Positions 24,207-31,208 of a stretch of 47,741 nt of DNA are shown here, piece by piece; within the stretch, counting starts at the first letter, position 1, and each line of letters starts with the position of its first letter. The stretch is from an uncultured Oscillospiraceae bacterium (GTDB lineage: Bacteria > Bacillota > Clostridia > Oscillospirales > Oscillospiraceae): assembly GCA_944385435.1 (NCBI GenBank), contig CALWXG010000014.1:1-47741 (forward strand), written 5' to 3'. Position numbers and translations under genes: made by a program. The notes beneath the pieces are model-generated. The model ran no database searches. It had not been told where the DNA came from and saw only the letters and a list, made by a program, of their open reading frames with translations.

Positions 24207-26360
24207 TCACAGGTTCTCCAACAGGTCCGCATATTCCTGAAGCTGCTCCCGCACCACCACGATCTCATGCTTCTTCATCTCATTCACCGCCGAGCGCAGC
24301 AGGTGGACCATGGAGATGGGCTTCCTCTCCCCCGCCGCCAGGAAGGCCGCGGCCAGCACGATGTTCTTGATGTGGCCGCCGGACAGTTCAAACTTCTCGG
24401 CCAGGAACTTCCAGTCCACGTCCTCCGACACCGGCGCGCCCGCGGGGAGCATCTTGCGGTAGATCGCCTCCCGCATGGTCGCCTCCGGGAAGGGGAAGTG
24501 CACCACGTAGGTGATCCGGCGCATGAACGCCGCGTCAATATTGCCCACCAGGTTGGTGGCCAGCACACACACCCCGTCGTACTCCTCAATCTGCTGCAGC
24601 AGATAGGCCACCTCCACATTGGCGTTGCGGTCGTGGGAGTCCTTCACCTCGCTGCGCTTGCCGAACAGGGCGTCGCATTCGTCGAAAAACAGGATGCAGC
24701 TGGCGTTCTTCGCCTCCTGGAAGACGGCCCGCAGGTTCTTTTCCGTCTCCCCGATGTATTTGCTGACAATCTGGGACAGGTTGATCTTGTACAGCTCCAT
24801 ATTCAGCTGGTTGGCCATCACCTGGGCGCACATGGTCTTTCCGGTACCCGGAGCTCCGGCAAACAGCACGGACAGCCCCCTGCCGTAGCTCACCTTCCGC
24901 GCAAATCCCCAGCGGTAATACACCTGATGCTGATACTGGATGTGCCCGCAGGCCTGGCGCATCAGCCGCTTCTGCTCCTCGGGCAGCACCACATCGTCCC
25001 AGGTGTACGCCGCGGGGACCCGGCTGGCCAGTTCCCCCAGCCGGTGGACCACCTGGTGATAGCAGCACTGGTGGATCAGCGGGCTGGAAATGGCCCCCTC
25101 GCCGGACAGCCGGGCCAGCCCCGCCGCCTGGGTGCAGGCCAACCGGATCTGTCTGGGGGTGAAGCGGAACTTCGCCGCCAGCTCCTCCGGGGTGAAGGTC
25201 CCGTCGCAGGGGCTCTGCCGCAGGAACGCCCGGAACAGCTCCAGCCGCTCCTGCTGGGTGATGTCCGGCAGCTCCAGCTCCACGGACAGGGTGTCCAGCC
25301 GTGCGGTCACCGGCTTCCGGGACAGGAAAAAGCGCTTGCCGCCCCCCGTCTCCAGCCGCTCCAGCGCACGGAGCATCTCGCCGCCGGCGGCCACCAGCTC
25401 CCCGGCCTCATTGATCCGGTCCAGGTGGTACAGGCACAGGCAGGACCCGGTGAGCCGGGCGGACAGGGCGGCGTCCTGCGCCCGCTCCCTCCACTCCTCC
25501 CCGTCCAGATCCGCGAAGATACAGCCCATCCGGTGCCGGGTCATCAGATGCTCCAGCTGAAACTTCTTCCCGCTGCCGGCCGGCCCGTACAGGAACACAC
25601 AGAAGTCCGTGCAGTCCCCGAAGATCAGATCCAGCCGCCGGGCAATTTCCCCCTGAACCACCAGGGTGCCCTCCGGCCTGCGGCAGCTGCCGTCAAAATA
25701 CCGCTGCCCCGGCCGGTCCGCCAGCCTCCCGGACTCCAGAAATTCCGTCACAATGTCCCTGAGCACCAGTTTGCCCCGCTCCAGCTCCTGGCTCCGGAAC
25801 AGGCTGAGGAATCCGCCGCCCTCCCCGGAAAACCGGGCAAGGCACTCCTCCACCGACTCCCCCTCCGGGAGGAACAGCTGCACCGCCAGAAAGAGGTCCA
25901 GCGACCGGGTGCTCATATCGTCCTGGAGATAGGCAAAAATCCGCTCATATTTCCGGTCAACCACCGCCAGATAGGCCAGCAGCACACAGTTTTTCTGGAA
26001 GTCATCCAGCCCGCACCGGGAGACCAGCTGTAGCAGCGGGAAGTCCCGGGTGGTGTGCTCCAGCCGCAGGGTGACGGCCAGCCGGATCAGCCGGAGCTGT
26101 TCCCGCTCCTCCTCGTTCAGCTGGCGCCACAGGCCCCGCTGGGCGGCTTTGGCCAGATTGTGCTCAAACTCCTCCCGGGTCACGATCAGCCCCAGCATAC
26201 TCTTCAGGTCGTTGGAGGGGCCCAGCCACTGGTGCCGGGTATAGTATTCGTACAGCAGCCGGTCAATCCAGGCGGACAGGCTGTGCAGCAGCTCCTCCTG
26301 GCTGTCAAAGCCCCGGTCCAGGTTGGTGACGTCCGGGCTGCGCAGTTCTTCCAGATCCAT
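24207..26360 (-). CDS. AAA+ ATPase of the contractile injection system (Afp15/Pvc15-like)
   Basis: 717 residues. An N-terminal helical region (1-230) precedes a first degenerate P-loop module (GPAGSGKK near residue 260) and a second full AAA+ module: Walker A GAPGTGKT near 500, Walker B CILFFDECDALFG near 560, sensor ATNLVGNIDAAFMRR and a C-terminal lid. The CDC48/FtsH-like AAA ATPase with this helical N-terminus is a hallmark of extracellular contractile injection systems, where it is thought to help assembly or disassembly of particles. The start is the ATG at 26358-26360 (MDLEELRS...) with GAGGAGG upstream; the longer frame is spurious. It lies 12 bp after the PAAR-like tip gene and is clearly co-transcribed. 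Confidence 0.85.
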   Translation of the reverse strand: MDLEELRSPDVTNLDRGFDSQEELLHSLSAWIDRLLYEYYTRHQWLGPSNDLKSMLGLIVTREEFEHNLAKAAQRGLWRQLNEEEREQLRLIRLAVTLRLEHTTRDFPLLQLVSRCGLDDFQKNCVLLAYLAVVDRKYERIFAYLQDDMSTRSLDLFLAVQLFLPEGESVEECLARFSGEGGGFLSLFRSQELERGKLVLRDIVTEFLESGRLADRPGQRYFDGSCRRPEGTLVVQGEIARRLDLIFGDCTDFCVFLYGPAGSGKKFQLEHLMTRHRMGCIFADLDGEEWRERAQDAALSARLTGSCLCLYHLDRINEAGELVAAGGEMLRALERLETGGGKRFFLSRKPVTARLDTLSVELELPDITQQERLELFRAFLRQSPCDGTFTPEELAAKFRFTPRQIRLACTQAAGLARLSGEGAISSPLIHQCCYHQVVHRLGELASRVPAAYTWDDVVLPEEQKRLMRQACGHIQYQHQVYYRWGFARKVSYGRGLSVLFAGAPGTGKTMCAQVMANQLNMELYKINLSQIVSKYIGETEKNLRAVFQEAKNASCILFFDECDALFGKRSEVKDSHDRNANVEVAYLLQQIEEYDGVCVLATNLVGNIDAAFMRRITYVVHFPFPEATMREAIYRKMLPAGAPVSEDVDWKFLAEKFELSGGHIKNIVLAAAFLAAGERKPISMVHLLRSAVNEMKKHEIVVVREQLQEYADLLENL

Positions 26361-26371
26361 CTCAAACCTCC

Positions 26372-26749
26372 TCAGGGCACCTGCACCGTCAGGGCCGGCG
26401 TCATGGTCAGCTGAATCACGCCGCCGTAAGCGCACATCAGCTTGCTGGTGTTGTTCAGCATCAGCTTCCCGCACACCTGCACCGTGGGCACCCCCGGCAC
26501 CCAGGGCGCGGGCGTCACCGGGACGCAGGGCATGGGAGTCAGCACGCCCAGGGCCGCCGCCGTGGCGGCAGCCACCGTGGGGTTGCTGGGGGACATGCAC
26601 ATGCCAAAGGTGGGTATTTTATTGTCCATCACCGTGGCCTGCAGCAGATTGCAGGTCTGCACCGTCATCTGCGAGGTCACCGGCAGCGGCGCCGGAAGCG
26701 TCCCGAAGGAGCAGGTGCACAGCGCCGTAGTCACCGCCGGATTTGCCAT
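26372..26749 (-). CDS. PAAR-like spike-tip protein (DUF4280)
   Basis: 125 residues of the DUF4280/PAAR-like family, rich in glycine, proline and cysteine. Visible family features are ALCTCSFGTLPAPLPV at the N-terminus, NKIPTFGMCMSPSNP in the middle and MLNNTSKLMCAYGGVIQL near the end. PAAR-like proteins cap the beta-helical spike and sharpen the tip of T6SS and eCIS particles, and can carry effectors. The ATG at 26747-26749 follows AAGGAGGAGA. Seven cysteines suggest a bound metal or disulfides. It lies between the Ig-like adaptor and AAA+ genes. Confidence 0.85.
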   Translation of the reverse strand: MANPAVTTALCTCSFGTLPAPLPVTSQMTVQTCNLLQATVMDNKIPTFGMCMSPSNPTVAAATAAALGVLTPMPCVPVTPAPWVPGVPTVQVCGKLMLNNTSKLMCAYGGVIQLTMTPALTVQVP

Positions 26750-26750
26750 A

Positions 26751-27482
26751 TCAGCTCTCCTCCTTACAATTCCAGGTAAAGGTCTGCTCGCCGGCAGACA
26801 GGTCCAGGCTGCCGGTGCATCCGCCGCAGTGCAGCCAGACCTTCCCCGCTGCGGGGAAGAGGACCCGGAACCGGCCCTCTGCGTCCGGCTGGAAACACTG
26901 CACGGGCACCAGCTCCGTGCCCCGGCCGTAACGGCCGGACAGGGGCCGGTCCAGCTCCCCCTTCTCCCCCTGCAGGCTGCGCAGGTGGGTCAGCTCCCCG
27001 CCCTGCTTCCCTGTCACCAGGTAGTTGCCCGGCACCGGCAGCAGGCCCGGGTTGCCGCAGAACAGCCGCAGCTGGGTCCCCTCCGCGTCGTCCTGGGCCA
27101 GTTTCAGCGGCGCCGGGGCGGACATGCCTGTCCACACCGGCTGGTCGGCCGGACGCGTTCCCTCCCGCACCGTCACGGTCAGGGCCGCGGTGCCCGGCGG
27201 GAAGGGGTAGCCGGCGCCGGGCTTGAGAAACAGGGTGTCCTCCACCGTCTCCCCGTCTTCCGCCCGGAAAGCGTACCGCTCCGGCTGATAGCCCCGCCGG
27301 TCCAGGAGCAGGACGTGTTCCCCCCGCTCCAGATCGGTCAGCACCAGATAGCCGCCCTCTTTCCACACCGGCTTGCAGGGCTGATTGTCCAGCCGGCAGC
27401 GCACCTGGGCGCCGGAGGCCAGCACCCGGCCGGTGAAGCCGTCCCGCACCAGCAGTGCGGCGCTCACATGCCGCCGGATCAT
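26751..27482 (-). CDS. Ig-/carboxypeptidase-regulatory-like adaptor protein of the injection system
   Basis: 243 residues with beta-sandwich patterns: the first part (DGFTGRVLASGAQVRC to LLLDRRGYQPERYAF) resembles carboxypeptidase-regulatory/Ig-like domains that decorate surface and tail proteins. The second half (about 95-243) repeats a similar all-beta pattern and ends with a cysteine pair (HCGGCTG). No enzyme motif is seen. Its start overlaps the Pvc16-like gene by 4 bp (ATGA) and the PAAR-like gene follows after 1 bp, so it belongs tightly with the cap and tip genes. Probably a structural or decoration protein; the specific role is unknown. Confidence 0.6.
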   Translation of the reverse strand: MIRRHVSAALLVRDGFTGRVLASGAQVRCRLDNQPCKPVWKEGGYLVLTDLERGEHVLLLDRRGYQPERYAFRAEDGETVEDTLFLKPGAGYPFPPGTAALTVTVREGTRPADQPVWTGMSAPAPLKLAQDDAEGTQLRLFCGNPGLLPVPGNYLVTGKQGGELTHLRSLQGEKGELDRPLSGRYGRGTELVPVQCFQPDAEGRFRVLFPAAGKVWLHCGGCTGSLDLSAGEQTFTWNCKEES

Positions 27483-28075
27483 CGCCGTCCCTCCCGCCGG
27501 TCAGGCTGCGGCTGGGTGTCGATGGTGATCTCCTTGACCCGGGACACCCGGCGCTCCCGCTTGGAGTCGATGGTCACACCGGTCACCATCACCACAAAAG
27601 ACAGTTTATACTCTTTGGAGGTGTTGTTCCAGATCTTCAGCAGCTGCTCCAACGGCGTCTTCTCCACCATCACGTGCAGCTCCGCCTGCTCCCGGGCGGA
27701 CGAGCCGGTGAGATACCGGGCCGGGATCACCGGCGTGTCCCGGATCACCTGCATGGCCGCCCCGATCACCCGGTGCTGGTCCGCCTCCTTCATCTGGGCA
27801 GGCGCCTTGGAGTGGGCGGTGACCAGATACCGCAGGGTGTACCGGGCCGGCTGCATGCGCTGCAGGTCCCGGCCCACCGCATAGTACCCCACCGTCACAT
27901 TCTGGCTCTCCTCCTCAATATGATACAGGTACAGCGTCAGCTGGTTGTTCTCGCTCTCGTGGGGGGAGCACAGGGCGATCAGCTCCCGGTTGCCCACAGG
28001 CTCCGGGGACAGCTGGTCCCGGAGCAGCTCCACCAGGGCGGTTCCCGCCTCCACAAATGCGGTATAGTCAGCCAT
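27479..28075 (-). CDS. DUF4255 / Pvc16-like cap protein
   Basis: 198 residues of the DUF4255 family (Pvc16 N-terminal-like). Typical features are the N-terminal helix DYTAFVEAGTALVELLRDQLSP, the NQLTLYLYHIEEESQ strand pair, LRYLVTAHSK and the C-terminal strand region. In eCIS particles Pvc16-type proteins form the cap at the end of the sheath-tube away from the baseplate. I use the second ATG (28073-28075) because GAGGAG sits eight bases upstream of it and only one base before the first ATG. The 4-bp overlap with the next gene shows coupling. Confidence 0.85.
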   Translation of the reverse strand: MADYTAFVEAGTALVELLRDQLSPEPVGNRELIALCSPHESENNQLTLYLYHIEEESQNVTVGYYAVGRDLQRMQPARYTLRYLVTAHSKAPAQMKEADQHRVIGAAMQVIRDTPVIPARYLTGSSAREQAELHVMVEKTPLEQLLKIWNNTSKEYKLSFVVMVTGVTIDSKRERRVSRVKEITIDTQPQPDRREGRR

Positions 28076-28090
28076 ATCCATACTCCTCTC

Positions 28091-30658
28091 TCAGCCCAGG
28101 GCCGGGCTGCTCTCCGGATCAATCTCCCCGCTGGCCTGGGGCTCAGCCCCGGCGCTCGCCTCAGGACTGCTCTCCGGCTCAGCCGGCGTGGGGGTGGGCG
28201 CCGGGGAGGTCTCCGGTTCTTCCGTCTCCCCGGAGCCGCCCTCCTCCTCCGGCTCCTGCTGGGCCGCGCTCTGGAACAGCGGGTCCAGGGCGTCGGCGTA
28301 CCAGCCGAAGGTGCGGGAAACCCAGCCGCCGGTCAGCTGATTCAGGGCATTGGCCTGGCTGGTGAAGGCGCTCAGGGCCTGGCACAGCGCCGCCCGGGCA
28401 TCCGCCTGGGCAGTGAGCGCCGCATACCAGCTGTCCTGGTCTCCGGTCCCCATGGCGAAGGCGCCGGCCGCTTCCCGGGCCTGGACGCCGGCGGCCTCAT
28501 AGGCATCCGTGGCGCTGAGCACCGTGTCCCTGGCCTCCTGGAGGTCCAGCAGCAGGTTCTTCACCTGGGCCGTCAGCGCAGCGGAGTCCACCGTCTCACC
28601 GGTGCTCTGGGCGTAGGCCGCGGCCACCAGAGCCACCTGGCTCACGTCCTGCTGCGAGGGCTCGAAGGAGAGCAGCAGCTGATCCAGGGCATAGTCCGCC
28701 GGATCCGCACCGGCCGCCTCCTGGGCCTGGACCTGCGCCCGCATCCGCTCCGCCTTGCACGCGTCAATGGCGGTGAGCAGCTCCGCCTCCTCCTCTTCCA
28801 GGGCGGCAACGGCGTCCCCGTTGTCCATGCCCATGGACTGCTCGGTGCGCGCCTGGGCCAGCTGGGCCTGGGTGCGGGCCAGATTCTCCTCCAGCGTGCA
28901 CTGCAGTTCCGCCTGCTGCCAGTAGCTCAGCATGGCGTCGATCAGCGCTCCGGCCTGCTCCGGCGTCTCACACCCGGCCAGGGCCTGGCCCGGGTCCTGG
29001 GTTCCGTAATAGGGGTTCTGGGTGGCCTGGGAGCCGGTGCCCGGCGTCTCCATCAGATCCAGGGCCGCCAGCAGGGCCTCCATGCGCCCGTCGCCGCCGG
29101 CGCTGCCGCCGTCCGGGGTGCCCCCGGGCTCCAGACCGCTGTCCGGCAGGTCCTCCAGGCTGCTCCAATGCAGCAGCACACAGCCTCCGTCCGCGCCGCT
29201 GGCGGTGAGGATGGTGACCCGGCTGTCCTGCGTGGTGTACACCTGGCTGGAATAGGTGCCCGCCTCCACCGCCACGCCGGGGGGCGGTGTGAATTCCTGC
29301 TGGCCGCTCCAGCTCTCCGTCCCCTCCGGCCAGGCCGGGAGGGCCACCCGGTCCATGCCGGGCAGCAGCCGGATCCAGTCCCCCTCCGGGGCGAACAGGT
29401 AGACGGCATAGACCTGGGACTCCTGCTCCTGGGTGGCGAAGCTGCACAGGGCAGCCAGCCCCAGCTGCCTGCTCACCACCAGAAAGCCGTCCCCGTCGTT
29501 GGCGATGTTTTCCGTATTGTCCGCCCCCAGCATCTCCCGCAGCTCGTCCACGCTCAGGCCCAGCAGCTGGCCGCCGTCCAGGGTGCCGCCCGCAAATTCC
29601 CCGGTGTACACCGCGGTGCCGGTGCGGGTGTAGAGGGTGCCCAGGCCGGAGGGCTGGTCCAGGCTCCACTCACCCTGATAGTACAGCCGCCCGCCGCGGT
29701 GCCACTCCACCACGCCCAGGGGTTCTCCTGCTTCAAATTCCGCCTCCAGCGTGCCGCCCTCGTCTAGATAGAGGGTGCCGGTCCCGCTGTACTCCCCGGC
29801 GGCGAATCCGCCCTCATACAGCTTGCCTCCGGATTCCCGGTACTCGGTCCCGGTCCCCTCCGGAAGGCCCGCGGCAAACTGGCCCTTGTAGGACACCGCC
29901 CCGGAGGGGTAGTAGCTGGTGCCCTCCCCCTCGGCCGTGTCATCCGCAAAGCTGCCCTCATAGCGCAGTACGCCGTCCTCATACAGCTTGCCCTGGCCCT
30001 GCCGGACCCCGCCGGCAAACTGGCCCTCGTACACCAGCATGCCGTCGGCATAGGCGGTGCCGGTCCCCTCATAGGTCCCGTTGGCAAACTGCCCCTCGTA
30101 TATCATCACGCCGTCCTCATAGGCGGTCCCGCTGCCGGCGCGCACGCCGTCCTGGAACCAGCCCTCGTAGCACAGCACACCATTTTCATCGTATTCACTG
30201 CCCCGTCCCTGGAGCACTCCCTCCTCCAGCCTGCCGGCGTACAGAGGCAGGGTCTTCTCCTTGTCGGCATAGACCACCACCCGGCCGGTCCAGTTGTCCA
30301 CCCGGCTGTCCTCCACGTAAAACCGGGCGGTGAGGAAGTGGCTCAGGATAAAGGGCCAGATCAGAAAGTAGATGATCAGCCCCGCACCCACCGCCGCAAT
30401 CACAATTTTCAGCAGCAGGGCCTTGGAGATCAGCAGCCGCCTGGTCTCCACATAGTCCTCCCGCCTGGTCGGCTTCTGAGCCACCGACACCGCAGACTGC
30501 ACAGCCGCCGTGGCGGCCTTGGTGGCGTTGCGGGAAAAGTTGGTGACCCGCCGCACCCGGGTCGTGATGCCCGTCGCCCGCCGGGTGAAGAACGCCCGGA
30601 TGGTGCGGAAGAACACGCCCGCGGAGCGGGTCAATTGATTGAGCAGATAATTCAGCAA
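28091..30658 (-). CDS. MORN-repeat membrane protein of the injection-system locus
   Basis: 855 residues. A basic, helical N-terminus (1-75) leads into one transmembrane helix (about 81-107); the outer or inner domain then carries around ten MORN-like repeats of the YEGxFxxGxxxGxGT type (about 138-370), a beta-rich middle and a coiled-coil, glutamate- and alanine-rich C-terminal region (about 560-800) ending in a Pro/Glu/Ser tail. No ATG exists near the start; TTG at 30658-30656 with AGGGGG nine bases upstream is the best start, an unusual choice. MORN repeats bind membranes or act as spacers. It follows a small tail-anchored protein gene and precedes the cap gene, so a membrane docking role for the particle is plausible but unproven. 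It shows no resemblance I can see to known tape measures. Confidence 0.75.
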   Translation of the reverse strand: MLNYLLNQLTRSAGVFFRTIRAFFTRRATGITTRVRRVTNFSRNATKAATAAVQSAVSVAQKPTRREDYVETRRLLISKALLLKIVIAAVGAGLIIYFLIWPFILSHFLTARFYVEDSRVDNWTGRVVVYADKEKTLPLYAGRLEEGVLQGRGSEYDENGVLCYEGWFQDGVRAGSGTAYEDGVMIYEGQFANGTYEGTGTAYADGMLVYEGQFAGGVRQGQGKLYEDGVLRYEGSFADDTAEGEGTSYYPSGAVSYKGQFAAGLPEGTGTEYRESGGKLYEGGFAAGEYSGTGTLYLDEGGTLEAEFEAGEPLGVVEWHRGGRLYYQGEWSLDQPSGLGTLYTRTGTAVYTGEFAGGTLDGGQLLGLSVDELREMLGADNTENIANDGDGFLVVSRQLGLAALCSFATQEQESQVYAVYLFAPEGDWIRLLPGMDRVALPAWPEGTESWSGQQEFTPPPGVAVEAGTYSSQVYTTQDSRVTILTASGADGGCVLLHWSSLEDLPDSGLEPGGTPDGGSAGGDGRMEALLAALDLMETPGTGSQATQNPYYGTQDPGQALAGCETPEQAGALIDAMLSYWQQAELQCTLEENLARTQAQLAQARTEQSMGMDNGDAVAALEEEEAELLTAIDACKAERMRAQVQAQEAAGADPADYALDQLLLSFEPSQQDVSQVALVAAAYAQSTGETVDSAALTAQVKNLLLDLQEARDTVLSATDAYEAAGVQAREAAGAFAMGTGDQDSWYAALTAQADARAALCQALSAFTSQANALNQLTGGWVSRTFGWYADALDPLFQSAAQQEPEEEGGSGETEEPETSPAPTPTPAEPESSPEASAGAEPQASGEIDPESSPALG

Positions 30659-30670
30659 AACAAGGTCCCC

Positions 30671-31090
30671 CTAAAAGCGCAGCAGCCCGCTGCGCCAGAT
30701 GGCCGCGGCCAGAGCCGCGAGAAAAATCACCAGTGCCAGAACCGCCATGCGGCGGTGCATCCTCTGCCGGCGGTATCCCACCGGCGTGCGGTAGGGCTGC
30801 ACCGGCGTGCGCCGCACATACCCGTCCGGTAAGATCACCGGCTGCTCCGGCATCTCCAGGGGCTCCAGCCCGTCCTCCCAGAAGACGTTCTCCCGGCCGG
30901 ACCACCAGCGTCTGGCCTGCCGCAGGCCGCCGTCCAGGATCTCTTCCCCCATGCCGGCCATGCGGCTGGCCTGCCGGGTCAGGCTCAGTTCCCGGCGCAG
31001 CGGCGCCGTCTTCTTCCGGATCTCCTGCCGCACCGCCTGTTCCGTCTGGCGGCGCAGCAGATCCAATTGCAGCAAACTCATCTCCCGCAC
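30671..31090 (-). CDS. Small tail-anchored membrane protein, function unknown
   Basis: 139 residues. A charged helical first half (RRQTEQAVRQEIRKKTAPLRREL, likely coiled coil), a proline-rich middle (MPEQPVILPDGYVRR) and a single C-terminal transmembrane helix (about 113-135, AVLALVIFLAALAAAIWRSG). The start is either GTG at 31088-31090 or ATG at 31079-31081; neither has an ideal ribosome site. It resembles no family I know. Lying between the degenerate-cyclase receptor and the MORN protein, it may be an accessory that links cytosolic components to the membrane. The 118-bp gap upstream holds nothing recognisable. Confidence 0.6.
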   Translation of the reverse strand: MREMSLLQLDLLRRQTEQAVRQEIRKKTAPLRRELSLTRQASRMAGMGEEILDGGLRQARRWWSGRENVFWEDGLEPLEMPEQPVILPDGYVRRTPVQPYRTPVGYRRQRMHRRMAVLALVIFLAALAAAIWRSGLLRF

Positions 31091-31208
31091 CCGCCGCCCG
31101 TTCTGCCCTCAGCGCCCCGGCGGCTTCTCCTTTCCTCATTCAATCCAATCGCCGCTCCCCGCCTCCCGGCCGGGACAGAGGCCGTTCAGCCCGGGGAAGG
31201 GGCTGTTT

